A stretch of 61,803 bases of DNA from Deltaproteobacteria bacterium (GCA_021413675.1 JAIOQA010000076.1:1-61803); one strand, 5' to 3'. Positions 18,033-29,140 are shown, numbered from the stretch's first letter. Numbers and translations are program-made. The notes: a model not told the origin generated them from the letters alone.

Positions 18033-18925
18033 TCATGCGCGCGTTCCTGATCGCCCTCGCGCTGTCCGCGTGCGTGCCCGAGCTCGAGCAGCAGATCGCG
18101 CCGATCGATCGGCCGATCGCGATCGCGGTGATCGCCGAGCCCGCCGAGGCCGCGCCCGGCACCTCGGTCGCGTTCCACGCGGTGATCGCCACGCCGGGAG
18201 GCGAGGCGACCGCGCCGACCCTGGCATGGAGCTACTGCACCACGCCCAAGCCGCCGACCGAGGACGGGGCGGTCGCGCCGGCGTGCCTCGACGATCCGGG
18301 CGTCGCGCTCGACGGCGCGAGCGCCGACGCCAGCGGCAAGCTGCCGGGCAAGGGCTGCCAGCTGTTCGGGCCGCTACCCGCCGAGCAAGGCGCGCGGCCG
18401 CGCGATCCCGATCCGACCGGCGGCTTCTACCAGCCGCTGCGCGTGCGCGGCGCGATCGACGGCACCGACCTGGCCACGATCGGCCTGGCGCGGATCGCCT
18501 GCGATCTGGCCAACGCGCCGCCCGCGGCGGTCGCCGACTTCCGCGCGCGGTACCACGCGAACCTCAACCCGCCCGCGCCGACGCTGACGCTCGACGGCGC
18601 GCCGCTCGACGGCGCGACGATCGCCGCCGGCGCGACCGTCGCGATCACCGCGGCGTGGTCCGCCGACGCGGCCGAGGCCTACGTCGCCTACGATCAGGCG
18701 AGCGCGACGGTGGTCGATCGACGCGAGGGGCTGCGCGCGACCTTCCACATCACCGGCGGCGCGGTCGCGAGCGACACGCTCGGCTTCGGTGAGGCCGAGA
18801 CCGGGACCGCGGTGGTCGATGCGTTCACCGCCCCCACCGCGCCCGGGCCGATCACGATCTGGGTCGTGCTGCGCGACAGCCGCGGCGGCGCGGCGGTGAG
18901 TCGCGCGACGGTCTCGGTGGAGTGA
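18029..18925 (+). CDS. Lipoprotein, last gene of Pho-linked operon
   Basis: 298 residues, lipobox LSAC, start overlapping the TonB receptor stop (ATGA). The sequence looks like two Ig-like beta domains (VAFHAVIATPGG and ATVAITAAWSADAAEAYVAYD), and four Cys may pair. No enzyme motif. Following a receptor immediately, it recalls the SusD-type role of a cell-surface capture lipoprotein, although it has no SusD-like TPR fold. Function unknown. Confidence 0.72.
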   Translation: MIMRAFLIALALSACVPELEQQIAPIDRPIAIAVIAEPAEAAPGTSVAFHAVIATPGGEATAPTLAWSYCTTPKPPTEDGAVAPACLDDPGVALDGASADASGKLPGKGCQLFGPLPAEQGARPRDPDPTGGFYQPLRVRGAIDGTDLATIGLARIACDLANAPPAAVADFRARYHANLNPPAPTLTLDGAPLDGATIAAGATVAITAAWSADAAEAYVAYDQASATVVDRREGLRATFHITGGAVASDTLGFGEAETGTAVVDAFTAPTAPGPITIWVVLRDSRGGAAVSRATVSVE

Positions 18926-18978
18926 TGGCGATCGCGGAGCATCGCGGTCACGCTCGACTCCGGGCGTCTCCAACGGTC

Positions 18979-19389
18979 ATGCGCCTCGTGTTCGCATCCG
19001 CCGCGCTCGCGATCGCTGCCTGCAGCGGTCGCGCCGAGCCCGCGCGCATCGCCGCGCCGGCCGCCGCGCCGATCGTCATCGATGCGGCCGCGCTGCCGCC
19101 CGACGCCGCGCCCGAGCGCATCACCGCGGCGCCCGCTGACGATCCGGCGGACGGCGGGCGGGTGCTCGCGGTGGCGCCCGACGATCCGATGCGGGGCTAC
19201 TGGGAGCACGACGAGCTCCCCGATGCCTGCGCGGTCGACGCCGACTGCGGGATCGAGCACCTCGGCTACGCCTGCCTCGCGCGTCCCGGGCCGCCGCTCT
19301 ACGACTCGTTCGATGACCTGCCCATGCCGCCCGCGGATGCTTCCTGCGGCTGCGTCGCGGGCGCGTGCGCCTGGTGGCGCTCGCGGTAG
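18979..19389 (+). CDS. Small Cys-containing lipoprotein
   Basis: 136 residues from ATG 18979, chosen because the signal peptide (MRLVFASAALAIAAC, C15) starts there; a GTG at 18922 is in frame but adds an implausible Arg/His N-terminus. After an Ala/Pro/Asp linker, a short domain with six Cys (DACAVDADCG, YACLA, ASCGCVAGAC) resembles the Cys-rich modules seen in myxobacterial exported proteins. It is close behind the uptake operon but has its own signal peptide and spacing, so membership is uncertain. Confidence 0.65.
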   Translation: MRLVFASAALAIAACSGRAEPARIAAPAAAPIVIDAAALPPDAAPERITAAPADDPADGGRVLAVAPDDPMRGYWEHDELPDACAVDADCGIEHLGYACLARPGPPLYDSFDDLPMPPADASCGCVAGACAWWRSR

Positions 19390-19393
19390 GACG

Positions 19394-19467
19394 CGCGCCC
19401 AGCAGGACTCGAACCTGCGACCCCCGACTTAGAAGGTCGGTGCTCTATCCAGCTGAGCTATGGGCGC
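19394..19467 (-). tRNA. tRNA-Arg (TCT)
   Basis: The anticodon loop CTTCTAA is held by CCGAC/GTCGG. The acceptor stem is GCGCCCA/TGGGCGC with discriminator G, the T loop is GGTTCGAGTCC and the D arm is AGCTCAGCTGGATAGAGC. CCA is not encoded. Confidence 0.95.
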
Positions 19468-19491
19468 GGAGCGCGGCACCGAGATGCCGCG

Positions 19492-19568
<77 letters not shown>

Positions 19569-19601
19569 TTCGACGAGCGAACCCGTCGAGGGACCTAACA
19601 A

Positions 19602-20261
19602 CTACCGGGTTGGCGCGGATCCCGCAAGGGGTTCCGGACCGCCGCCCGCGAGATACGCGAGCAGTCGCGGGGCCAGCGCCCGCATCGCGCGCGCGCGATG
19701 CGACAGCCCCGACTTCGCGCCGACACCCGCCTCGGCGAAGGTCTGGCCGAGCTCGGGCGACCAGAACAGCGGATCGTAACCGAAACCGCCGTCACCGCGC
19801 GCGGTCTCGAGGATGACGCCCTCGCACGAGCCCTCGCTGGTGAGCAGCGTTTCGCCCAGCGGTCCGGCGACATCGGCGACCGCGAGCGCCGAGCGGAAGC
19901 GCGCGGTGCGCCGCCCGATCGGAACGTCGGTCAGCGCCGCCAGCAGCTTGGCGTTGTTCGCGGCGTCGCCGCCGTCGCCGGCGTAGCGCGCGCTGTACAC
20001 GCCGGGCGCGCCGCCGAGCGCGTCGACCTCGAGGCCGCTGTCGTCGGCGAGCGCCGGCAGCTGGGTCGCTGCCGACACCTCGCGCGCCTTCTTCGCGGCG
20101 TTGCCGTGGAAGGTGTCGGCGTCCTCGATGACCTCGGGGATCGCGCGCCCGATGCGGGCCTCGGCCTCGTCGATCGCGAGCACCTCGATGCCCGGCAACA
20201 GCGCGCGCAGCTCGACCAGCTTGCCTCGGTTGCGGGTCGCGAACACCAGCGGCCGACTCAT
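19602..20261 (-). CDS. rdgB: XTP/dITP pyrophosphatase RdgB (HAM1)
   Basis: 219 residues, the usual size. It hydrolyses non-canonical purine triphosphates (dITP, XTP) to monophosphates to keep them out of DNA. Signatures: the N-terminal [13 protein letters not shown] substrate loop, the [12 protein letters not shown] catalytic/Mg motif, [11 protein letters not shown], and the C-terminal LSHRARAM. Its ATG overlaps the rph stop (ATGA); the rph-rdgB pairing is common in bacteria. The two tRNAs follow on the same strand. Confidence 0.96.
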   Translation of the reverse strand: MSRPLVFATRNRGKLVELRALLPGIEVLAIDEAEARIGRAIPEVIEDADTFHGNAAKKAREVSAATQLPALADDSGLEVDALGGAPGVYSARYAGDGGDAANNAKLLAALTDVPIGRRTARFRSALAVADVAGPLGETLLTSEGSCEGVILETARGDGGFGYDPLFWSPELGQTFAEAGVGAKSGLSHRARAMRALAPRLLAYLAGGGPEPLAGSAPTR

Positions 20262-20968
20262 GATCCGGCGGCCACCGCCGCCCGCTGCGCCGCGGCCAGC
20301 GCGCGCGTGCCGATCGCAGCGAGGTCGAGCATCGCGTCCATCTGCGCGCGGGTGAACGCCGCGTGCTCGGCGGTGCCCTGCACCTCGATCAGCGCGCCGC
20401 TCTCGGTCATGACGACGTTCATGTCGACGTCGGCCTTCGAGTCCTCGACGTAGGGCAGGTCGCAGACGACCTCGCCGCCGACGATGCCGACCGAGACCGC
20501 CGCGACCGGCGGCTGCAGCGCGCTGGCGTCGGCGAGCACGCCGTCCTTCACCAGCTTCGCGACCGCGAGCGCGACCGCGACCCACGCGCCGGTGATCGAC
20601 GCGCAGCGCGTGCCGCCGTCAGCGCACAGGACATCGCAGTCGACCGCGATCGTGCGCTCGCCCAGCTTCTTCAGATCGATCGCGGCGCGCAGCGCCCGGC
20701 CGATCAGCCGCTGGATCTCCTTGCCGCGGCCCCCCGGGTCGCGCTTCGAGCGCGTGTGGGTCGCGCGCGGCAGCATCGCGTACTCGGCGGTCAGCCAGCC
20801 CTGGCCCTTGCCGACCAGGAACGGCGGCACGCTCTTCTCGACGGACGCGGCGCACAGCACCCACGTGTCGCCGAGCTTGATGAGCGCGGAGCCCTCGGCG
20901 TGCTTCTGCCAGTGGGGCAGGATCTCGAGAGGGCGGAGTTGATCGGGGCGTCGTCCGTCGGGTCGCAC
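20258..20968 (-). CDS. rph: Ribonuclease PH
   Basis: 236 residues, close to the usual 238-245. A phosphate-dependent 3'-5' exoribonuclease that trims tRNA 3' ends. The canonical N-terminus [13 protein letters not shown] follows a GTG start at 20968; also seen are [19 protein letters not shown] and [19 protein letters not shown], which include the phosphate and active-site residues. It is coupled to rdgB and starts 34 bp after the amidase stop, so amidase-rph-rdgB-tRNA is probably one transcription unit. Confidence 0.97.
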   Translation of the reverse strand: MRPDGRRPDQLRPLEILPHWQKHAEGSALIKLGDTWVLCAASVEKSVPPFLVGKGQGWLTAEYAMLPRATHTRSKRDPGGRGKEIQRLIGRALRAAIDLKKLGERTIAVDCDVLCADGGTRCASITGAWVAVALAVAKLVKDGVLADASALQPPVAAVSVGIVGGEVVCDLPYVEDSKADVDMNVVMTESGALIEVQGTAEHAAFTRAQMDAMLDLAAIGTRALAAAQRAAVAAGS

Positions 20969-21001
20969 GGGCGCACCCTACTACGGACCGAGAGCGCGGC
21001 G

Positions 21002-21727
21002 TTATCGATCGAGGCGTGAGGCGATCGCCTGGGCGATCGCGCCCGCGAGCTGATCCTGCACCGCGGGATCGACGAGCTCACGGCCCTCGGCGGGGTGATC
21101 GATGAAGCCGACCTCGACCAGCACCGCCGGCATCGTCGCGCCGAGCAGTACGTGCTGCGCGTCCTGGCGCACGCCGCGATCGCCGTCGGGGCCGCGGACC
21201 GCGCGCAGCCGGCGCTGCATCGCGACCGCGAGCTCGGCCGCGTCCCACTGCGCGGCGCCGCGCTCGACGTCGTCGAGCATCGCGGCGACCGTCGGGTCGA
21301 CCTCGGGCCGCGGCGCCGCGACGTCGGTGCGCAGCGCGCGCGCGTCGACGTCGACGCCGGTCGGCGTGAGCACGTAGGTCTCGTAGCCGCGCTGGCTGCG
21401 GCTCGGCGAGGCGTTGCAGTGGATGCTGACGAAGGCGTCGGCGGCCTCGGCCTCGGCGCGCGCGAGCCGCTGCCGCAGGGTCAGCGTGCGATCGTCGTCG
21501 CGCGTGAGCACCGCGTCGATGCCGCGGGCGGCGAGCGCGGCCTGGACCTGGCGCGCGATCGCGAGCGTCACCTGCTTCTCGCGCAGCGCGCCGCCGCCGC
21601 CGGTCGCACCCAGGTTCGATCCGCCGTGGCCGGGATCGATGACCACGATCGGCGCGGGTGGGGTCGGCTTGGCCTCGGCGACCGCGCAAAGCGCCACAAG
21701 CATGATGCCTACGTAAGCGCCCTTCAT
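21002..21727 (-). CDS. N-acetylmuramoyl-L-alanine amidase (AmiC-type)
   Basis: 241 residues, with a signal peptide ending near AEAKP and a single Amidase_3 catalytic domain. It is a zinc enzyme that cuts the peptide stem from MurNAc in peptidoglycan during cell separation. Zn ligands are H34 (DPGHGG), E50 (LREKQV) and H103 (SIHCNA); the catalytic Glu is E205 (VEVGFI). It has no AMIN or SPOR targeting domain, so it is a minimal form. A good -35/-10 pair lies just upstream of the ATG. Confidence 0.93.
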   Translation of the reverse strand: MKGAYVGIMLVALCAVAEAKPTPPAPIVVIDPGHGGSNLGATGGGGALREKQVTLAIARQVQAALAARGIDAVLTRDDDRTLTLRQRLARAEAEAADAFVSIHCNASPSRSQRGYETYVLTPTGVDVDARALRTDVAAPRPEVDPTVAAMLDDVERGAAQWDAAELAVAMQRRLRAVRGPDGDRGVRQDAQHVLLGATMPAVLVEVGFIDHPAEGRELVDPAVQDQLAGAIAQAIASRLDR

Positions 21728-21736
21728 CGGACATGT

Positions 21737-21765
21737 AGGATACAGGCGCCCATGGAGGAGTCCAA
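21737..21765 (-). promoter_or_regulatory. Promoter of amidase-rph-rdgB unit
   Basis: On the minus strand, TTGGAC (21765-21760), a 17-bp spacer and TATCCT (21742-21737). The -10 ends nine bases before the ATG, so the leader would be a few bases at most. Confidence 0.65.
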
Positions 21766-21779
21766 CAAACCACCGTGAC

Positions 21780-21808
21780 TTGACGCAAACTATCTTGGAC
21801 GCTACGTT
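21780..21808 (+). promoter_or_regulatory. Promoter of polytopic membrane protein gene
   Basis: TTGACG, a 17-bp spacer and TACGTT, ending eight bases before the TTG start at 21817. It is divergent from the amidase promoter; the two -35 boxes lie 14 bp apart. Confidence 0.55.
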
Positions 21809-21816
21809 TTTCGGGC

Positions 21817-23595
21817 TTGTCCGAATCCCGGCGACCAGCCAGCTTGCCACTGGTCAATATCCTCATGCTGGTCGCGGTCGCCGAGCTGGCGATCAACCGG
21901 CTCCTGGTCGAGTCCCTGCGCCCGCAGGACACGGATGGGGTCCCGATCTGGTTCGAGGTCCTCGATTACGTCGGGCTGTTCCTCCACTACTTCGCGCCGG
22001 TGCTCGCGGTCGGCGTCCTCGTTGCCCGGCTGATCGACATCGTCCGGCACCCCGAGGTGATGTCGCGGTCGCGACTGCGCCTCATCGCCTCGGCCGTGGT
22101 GTCGCTCGGGTTCGCCGCGGTGGCGACCTACGCGATCGTCGTGGCGCCCGGCGACACCACCAGCTTCGCGCTCGAGACCGCGTTCCAGGCCGCGATCGTG
22201 ACCGCGGTGGTGGCGGGCGTCCTCGCGACCTCCGACATGCGCGCCGCGACCGGCCTCGTGCTGCTCGCGTCGCCGCTGCTCGTCCACTACTTCGGCGTCG
22301 CGCTGCAGCACCAGCTGGTGAGCGACGGCAACGGCTTCGACTCGGATCTGCCGGAGCGCGTGCAGCGCTGGGGCACGGTCAGCGTGTGCATCGCGGCGAT
22401 GGTGTCGCCGTACTGCTTCGCGCCGCGGCCGCTGGTGCGCAGCCTGGTGCGGCCGGCGCCGCTGCTCGCCGCGCTGATGGTGATCGCGATGGGCGCGACG
22501 CTGCTGCGCCTGCAGTACCCGACCGCGCTCGCGATCGCGAAGCGCGCGACCGGCTTCGATCTCGGCACCGGCGCGCCCGCCGACGAGATGGCGCTGTACC
22601 TGCTCGCGCTCGGCGCGCTGACCTGGACGATCGTGTCGTGCGCGTCCGCGACCTCACCGGCGCGCCGGCACCTGGGCGTCGGCGTCGCGCTGGTCGCGCT
22701 CGGCGGCTACGCGTTCGCGTGGCCGCTCGCGTTCCTGCTCGGCGTGGTCGGGCTACTCGCGATCGCCGACGCGACCCCGCAGCTCGCCGACGAGGAGGAC
22801 GACGCCGCGGCGCGCACGCCGCCGATCGACGACGCCACCTGGCAAGCCTACGTCTCGGGCCTGGTCGCGGCGCTGCGCGCGCGCGGCCCCGATGGCGTGC
22901 CGGTCAACGTGGTCAGCGTGCGCGGCGAGCACGATCGCCAGTCGACGGTGATCGCGACCGAGCGTGAGGACGCGACCCTGCGCGTGCGCTTCGAGCGGGT
23001 CGGCGGCGCGCTGGTCTGCGTCGATGTGGTGTGCGGCCGCGAGGTCTCCGAGGACAAGGTCGCGACCCTCACGCTCGCGGCGCGCGGTGATCGCTGGATG
23101 GCGCCGGGCGCGCACCCGCCGCCGCCGCCGGCCGCGCCCGCGGTCCGCACCGGCGACGAGGCCTTCGACGTTCGCTTCACCTCGCACGGCGATGGCGTCG
23201 CGCTGTACAAGCTGCTCGACGAGTCGCTGCGGGCGCGCGCGGCCGCGGTCCTCGAGGGCTGGCTCGCGTACTGGGCCGGCGATGGCGTGCGCTGGCGGCT
23301 GTTCCCGGGCCGCGGCGCGCCGCTCGATCATCCGGTGCCGCTCGGCGATCTCGTGCTGCGGCGCGCGGGCGGCGCGTCGGCGGAGCGGCTGGCCGGCGTG
23401 ATCGAGCTGGTGATCGCGATCGCCGCGCGCGGCGACCTCGCGCGCCGCTCGAGCGACGACGCGCACGACGATCACGCGCACGACGATCACGTGCACGACG
23501 CGCCGGCTGAACCCGCGGTGCTCGCCGCGACCGCTGCGACGCCTGCGACGCTCGCCGATCCCGCGCCGGCGGCGAGCGATCGAGAGGACGTGTGA
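21817..23595 (+). CDS. Polytopic membrane protein with His-rich tail
   Basis: 592 residues if the TTG at 21817 is used; ATG 21865 is the alternative but would remove part of the first helix. The first 330 residues hold about eight to nine hydrophobic segments. The C-terminal half (from about 340) is soluble, with two alpha/beta stretches that look related ([17 protein letters not shown] and [18 protein letters not shown]). It ends in an Asp/His repeat ([14 protein letters not shown]) that could bind metal, then an Ala/Pro tail. No transporter or enzyme family recognised. Confidence 0.75.
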   Translation: MSESRRPASLPLVNILMLVAVAELAINRLLVESLRPQDTDGVPIWFEVLDYVGLFLHYFAPVLAVGVLVARLIDIVRHPEVMSRSRLRLIASAVVSLGFAAVATYAIVVAPGDTTSFALETAFQAAIVTAVVAGVLATSDMRAATGLVLLASPLLVHYFGVALQHQLVSDGNGFDSDLPERVQRWGTVSVCIAAMVSPYCFAPRPLVRSLVRPAPLLAALMVIAMGATLLRLQYPTALAIAKRATGFDLGTGAPADEMALYLLALGALTWTIVSCASATSPARRHLGVGVALVALGGYAFAWPLAFLLGVVGLLAIADATPQLADEEDDAAARTPPIDDATWQAYVSGLVAALRARGPDGVPVNVVSVRGEHDRQSTVIATEREDATLRVRFERVGGALVCVDVVCGREVSEDKVATLTLAARGDRWMAPGAHPPPPPAAPAVRTGDEAFDVRFTSHGDGVALYKLLDESLRARAAAVLEGWLAYWAGDGVRWRLFPGRGAPLDHPVPLGDLVLRRAGGASAERLAGVIELVIAIAARGDLARRSSDDAHDDHAHDDHVHDAPAEPAVLAATAATPATLADPAPAASDREDV

Positions 23596-23630
23596 GGCCT
23601 CGCGAGGTCACGCGCGCCGATCGCTCGTCG

Positions 23631-23636
23631 TAGACT
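23631..23636 (+). promoter_or_regulatory. -10 hexamer TAGACT, leaderless start of M28 gene
   Basis: TAGACT ends seven bases before ATG 23644. No Shine-Dalgarno precedes either candidate start (23644 or 23680). Confidence 0.45.
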
Positions 23637-23643
23637 GCGCGAC

Positions 23644-25173
<1,530 letters not shown>

Positions 25174-25218
25174 GGGCGGCGTCGTCGCCGCACGAGTGAA
25201 CGAACGACAGGAGATCGC

Positions 25219-27270
25219 ATGATCGAGCGAACGATGCGGGTGACGCTGGTGGTGGTCGGGCTGGCGGCGGCGTGCGGCGGCGGGAAGAAGCCAGTGACCA
25301 CGGCAGTCCCGGTGGTGACCGTCGACGCCGGTGCTGCCGATGCAGCGCCAGCCGCCACGGCCAAGGTGCCGGCGCGGACGGTCGCCAGCGAGGAGACGCT
25401 GACCTCGGCGAGCGGGGCGACCTTCAGCGTCTCCGCGGGGTGGACGGTGGCCGACGACGGTGGCGTGGTGATCCTCGGCGGTCCCGAGGGCGACGCGACG
25501 ATCACCTACCTCGAGGTCGAGGCCGACAGCGGCGCGCACGCGATCGATGCCGCCTGGAAGCGCGTGCGGCCGGGCTTCGCCCTCGAGGTCGCGCAGGCGG
25601 ACCAAGCGGGGCCGCGCGACGGCTGGGACGGGCTCGCGCAGATCACGTACGTGACGCCCCCAGCCGAGCAGCGCGTGGTGATCGCCGCGGCGCTGGGCAA
25701 GGGCACGCTGTGGCGCGTGTTCCTGGTGGACAGCACGCAGGCGGCGCTGTCCCGGCGCGGGGCCCAGCTCGGCACGACCCTGTCGAGCCTGAAGGCGCCC
25801 GGCGTCACGCGCACGTCGTGGGCGGGCAAGCAGGCCAACACCCTCGATGCCACGCGGCTGGCCGCGATCGACGCGTTCGTGGAACAGGCGATGAAGGCCA
25901 CCGACGTCCCCGGCGCGGCGATCGCCATCGTGCAGGATGGCAAGGTCGTCCACGAGCGCGGCTTTGGCGTGCGCGAGGTGGGCAAGCCGGCCAAGGTCAG
26001 CGCGAACACGCTCTTTCTCACCGGGTCGACCGGGAAGTCGTTGATGACGCTGATGATGGCGCGCGCGGTCGACGCCGGCGTGTTCACGTGGGACACGCCG
26101 GTGACGAAGTTGCTGCCGAGCTTCGCGCTCGGCGATCCCGCGGTGACCGCGGCGCTGCACGTGCGTCACACGGTGTGCGCCTGCACCGGCATGCCTCGCC
26201 AGGATCTGGAGATGCTGTTCGAGTACCAGGGCGTCACGCCGCAGATGCGGCTGGACGCCATGAAGACGATGGTGCCCACGACCCGCTTCGGCGAGACCTT
26301 CCAGTACTCTAACCTGCTCGTGATGGCGGGCGGCTACGCGGCAGCCCACGCGCTGTACCCCGCGCTCGAGGTCGGCGCCGCGTTCGACAAGGCGATGCAG
26401 ACGCAGGTGTTCACGCCGCTGGGCATGACGGCGACCACGTACGATTTCAAGCGCGCGACCCGCGCCGATCACGCCACGCCCCACGCGCGGGACAGCGCGG
26501 GCACGATGACCGCGATCCCGCTCGGCGACGAGACCTGGGTCACCACCGTGCGCCCGGCCGGCGGCCAGTGGTCGAGCGTGCACGACTACGCCCGCGTGCT
26601 TCTGCTCGAGCTGGGGCGGGGCCAGCTCGACGGCAAGCGCCTCGTGTCCGAGGCGAACCTCCTCGAGCGCCGCAAGCCCCAGGTGAAGGTCTCCGACGAC
26701 CTCTGGTACGGCATGGGGCTCCTGGTCGGGACCATCCACGACGCGCCCTGGGTGACGCACAACGGCGGCACCGCGGGCTTCACCACCGACTATCTCTGGC
26801 TGCCAGACCACGGCGTCGGCGTGGTGATCGTGAGCAACGTCGGGGGCGGTGGGCTCTTCACCAGCGTGGTGCGCCGCCGCATCTTCGAGGAGCTGTTCGA
26901 CGGCGAGGCGCAGGCGGCGACCGACCTCGCCCGCGATGTCGAGCAGGAGCACAAGAGCGTCACGACCGAGCTCGCGCGCATCAAGACGACGCTGGATCCG
27001 AGCTGGGCGGGGCCGCTGATGGGCGCATGGACCGCGCCCGGGCTGGGCCGCATCCAGCTGTCCATCGTCCGCGGCGCGATCCGGCTCGATGCCGGGGAGT
27101 GGCAGGCCACGGTCGCCGAGAAGGTCGAGCCGGACGGCACGCGGGTGCTGACGACCACCAGCGCGCCGTTCGCGGGCGTGTCGCTCACCCCCGAGCTCCG
27201 CGACGGCGCGCAGGTGCTCGTGCTGCGCGACGAGCAGCGCGAATACGTGTTCGCGAAGGTCGGCAAGTAG
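25219..27270 (+). CDS. Beta-lactamase-fold serine hydrolase, lipoprotein
   Basis: 683 residues. Lipobox AAAC, an Asp/Ala linker, a beta-rich N-terminal domain (about 60-195), then a class C beta-lactamase/penicillin-binding-like domain. S270 and K273 form the SxxK motif (GSTGKS), YSN supplies the Tyr, and HNGG is the third motif. A C-terminal beta domain (about 590-683) follows, as in many serine hydrolases of this group. Likely a D-aminopeptidase, esterase or peptidoglycan hydrolase rather than a resistance enzyme. AGGAG precedes the ATG. It follows the M28 gene by 45 bp, so the two may share a transcript. Confidence 0.88.
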   Translation: MIERTMRVTLVVVGLAAACGGGKKPVTTAVPVVTVDAGAADAAPAATAKVPARTVASEETLTSASGATFSVSAGWTVADDGGVVILGGPEGDATITYLEVEADSGAHAIDAAWKRVRPGFALEVAQADQAGPRDGWDGLAQITYVTPPAEQRVVIAAALGKGTLWRVFLVDSTQAALSRRGAQLGTTLSSLKAPGVTRTSWAGKQANTLDATRLAAIDAFVEQAMKATDVPGAAIAIVQDGKVVHERGFGVREVGKPAKVSANTLFLTGSTGKSLMTLMMARAVDAGVFTWDTPVTKLLPSFALGDPAVTAALHVRHTVCACTGMPRQDLEMLFEYQGVTPQMRLDAMKTMVPTTRFGETFQYSNLLVMAGGYAAAHALYPALEVGAAFDKAMQTQVFTPLGMTATTYDFKRATRADHATPHARDSAGTMTAIPLGDETWVTTVRPAGGQWSSVHDYARVLLLELGRGQLDGKRLVSEANLLERRKPQVKVSDDLWYGMGLLVGTIHDAPWVTHNGGTAGFTTDYLWLPDHGVGVVIVSNVGGGGLFTSVVRRRIFEELFDGEAQAATDLARDVEQEHKSVTTELARIKTTLDPSWAGPLMGAWTAPGLGRIQLSIVRGAIRLDAGEWQATVAEKVEPDGTRVLTTTSAPFAGVSLTPELRDGAQVLVLRDEQREYVFAKVGK

Positions 27271-27272
27271 GA

Positions 27273-27836
27273 TCAGCGCAGGAGCGCGCCGGCCCACGCG
27301 GCGTACTCGCGCGCGATCCAGCGCAGCGCGCGCGCCGGGTGCTGGGCCTGGAGCCCGTCGTCGATCGCCCAGACCCGCGGGTCGAGGCCGGCGCGGCGAA
27401 AGAGCCAGCGCGCGCGGCGGCCGTGGAACGGCTGGGTGACGAGCCAGACCCGCTGCACGCCCTCGCCGCGGAGGAGCGTGGCGACCTCGCGCGCGTTCTC
27501 GGCGGTCGAGCGCGCGCGCGGCTCGATGCGCAGCGCGCGCTCGGGCACGCCGTGATCGAGCAGCGCCTCGGCCATCGCGTGGGCCTCGCTGCGCCCGCCG
27601 CCGGTGTCGGCGCCGGTCGGGCACACCAGCGGCGCGGCGTCGGCGTGCCAGAGCGCGGCGGCCGCGGCGACGCGTTCGGCGACGACATCGGTCAGCCCGC
27701 CGCGCCGGGTGAGCGGCGCGCCGAGCACGACGATCGCGTCGAGGCGCTCGAGCGGATCGCGGACCGCGAGCGGCGCGCCCAGCGTGCGCGCGGCCCAGCG
27801 GACCGCGCGCGGCTCAGGATTTCGGGATCGCGACAT
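27273..27836 (-). CDS. DUF218 (YdcF/SanA-like) protein
   Basis: 187 residues with the DUF218 core: VVLGAPL strand, PTGADTGGGRSEAHAMAEAL, the STAENAREV motif and VTQPFHGRRARWLF. Relatives (ElyC, SanA, YdcF) act on envelope carbohydrate metabolism or are of unknown activity. It lacks the usual N-terminal membrane helix. The start overlaps the end of the OmpA gene by 23 bp on the same strand, so the two are coupled. Confidence 0.8.
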   Translation of the reverse strand: MSRSRNPEPRAVRWAARTLGAPLAVRDPLERLDAIVVLGAPLTRRGGLTDVVAERVAAAAALWHADAAPLVCPTGADTGGGRSEAHAMAEALLDHGVPERALRIEPRARSTAENAREVATLLRGEGVQRVWLVTQPFHGRRARWLFRRAGLDPRVWAIDDGLQAQHPARALRWIAREYAAWAGALLR

Positions 27837-29064
27837 GCAGCTCGATGCGCGCCGCGCCGCCGGGCGCGAGCAGCGCGTCGTCGATGCGATCGGCGGCCAC
27901 GCCGCGATCGACGAGGTACCACTTGATCACCTCGACGCGGCGCTTCGTGAGCGCCACGTCGGCGCCCTTGCCCGGCACGCCGTCGAGGCGCACTCGCACG
28001 CCGGGCGTCGCGCGCAGCGCGGTCGCGACCCGATCGAGCGCGCGCTTGTCGGCGCCCGTCAGCCGCGCCTTGCCGCCGAAGCTGACCGCGAGCGCGCCCT
28101 CGAGCTTCGCGATCGCCGCTGGCAAGACATCGGGGCACCCGTCGTCATCCTCGAGGCCATTGACGGTCTCGGCGTGATCCGGGCACGCGTCGACGTGATC
28201 GTCCTTGCCGTCGCCGTCGTTGTCGGGCTCGGGGCAGCCGTCGTCGTCGCGGAAGCCGTCGCGATCCTCGGGCTGATCCGGGCACGCGTCGCGGCTCCCC
28301 GCGAAGCCGTCGCCGTCGTCGTCGGTCTCGGGGCAGCCGTCGCCGTCGTCGAGGCCATCGGGCGACTCCGCGACCGCGGGGCACAGGTCCGCGTCGCCGA
28401 GCACGCCGTCGCGATCGGGATCGGGATCCTCGACGGGCGGCGGGGCAGGGCGCGGCGCGCGCCGCGATCCCTCGCCCCACGCCGCGGTCAGCCCGGCGGT
28501 GAACGCGAACGTCGAGGTCAGCGGGTGCGCGCGCCCGGCGGCGAGGCCGTGGCGCAGATCGAGGCGCAGCGCCATGCGACCGGTGATCGCCCAGCTCGCG
28601 CCGCCGCCCCAGTAGCCGAGCGGATCGGCGTCGTCGCTCGCGTACGGCGACGACGTGAACAGCAGGTCGGCGCCGCCGCCGACGAGCAGGTGCGGCGTCA
28701 CCGCGGTGCCGGTGGCGAGCCGCAGGATCGCGTGCGCGCCGAGGCCGATCACCGGCGCGCGATACGACGCGCGCCCGGCCGACGCCATGGCGTCGGTCGT
28801 CGACAGCGCCAGCGACGCCTCGCCCTCGACGCCGAGCGACAGCGCGAGTGCGTCACCGCGCCACACGCCGGGCAGCGCCCACCACGTGATGCGCCCGCCC
28901 ACCGACGGCGCGGTGCCGGGCCGCTGATCCGCGGCCCACGAGTTGCCGAGCTCGGTGTCGCCGAACGCGTCGACGCCGATGAAGCCGCCGGCCTCGAGCG
29001 GCTGCGCCGCGGCGGGCGCTGCCCACGCGCCAACCACCAGCAGCACCGCCGGGAACTTCCACAT
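27814..29064 (-). CDS. OmpA-family protein with thrombospondin type-3 repeats
   Basis: 416 residues: signal peptide (AAPAAAQ), an outer-membrane beta-barrel (about 25-195) and a Pro linker. About four calcium-binding type-3 repeats follow (DPDPDRDGV, DDDGDGFAGSRDACPD, DNDGDGKDDHVDACPD) with paired Cys, then a C-terminal OmpA-like peptidoglycan-binding domain. That last domain is degenerate: GVPGKGADVALTKRRVEVIKWYLV matches the TD..N..LS.RRA region but the usual Asp/Arg pair is altered. It probably links outer membrane and cell wall. TATAAT ends eight bases before the ATG. Confidence 0.88.
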   Translation of the reverse strand: MWKFPAVLLVVGAWAAPAAAQPLEAGGFIGVDAFGDTELGNSWAADQRPGTAPSVGGRITWWALPGVWRGDALALSLGVEGEASLALSTTDAMASAGRASYRAPVIGLGAHAILRLATGTAVTPHLLVGGGADLLFTSSPYASDDADPLGYWGGGASWAITGRMALRLDLRHGLAAGRAHPLTSTFAFTAGLTAAWGEGSRRAPRPAPPPVEDPDPDRDGVLGDADLCPAVAESPDGLDDGDGCPETDDDGDGFAGSRDACPDQPEDRDGFRDDDGCPEPDNDGDGKDDHVDACPDHAETVNGLEDDDGCPDVLPAAIAKLEGALAVSFGGKARLTGADKRALDRVATALRATPGVRVRLDGVPGKGADVALTKRRVEVIKWYLVDRGVAADRIDDALLAPGGAARIELHVAIPKS

Positions 29065-29072
29065 CGGCGAAA

Positions 29073-29080
29073 ATTATACT
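29073..29080. promoter_or_regulatory. Overlapping divergent -10 elements
   Basis: ATTATACT holds a perfect TATAAT on the minus strand (29078-29073) for the OmpA gene and TATACT on the plus strand (29075-29080), which could serve the phosphatase gene with a leader of about 54 bases. It is striking in this GC-rich context. -35 matches are weak on both strands. Confidence 0.55.
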
Positions 29081-29140
29081 CCACGCGTCGCGGGTCCGCC
29101 CGGTTGCGCCGCGGCACCTGCCCGCGGCAAGCTGGGGACG

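Noticed and set aside
18922..18978. Earlier start (GTG 18922) for the Cys-rich lipoprotein
   Set aside because: The extra 19 residues are basic and separate the lipoprotein signal from the N-terminus; ATG 18979 begins a proper signal peptide.
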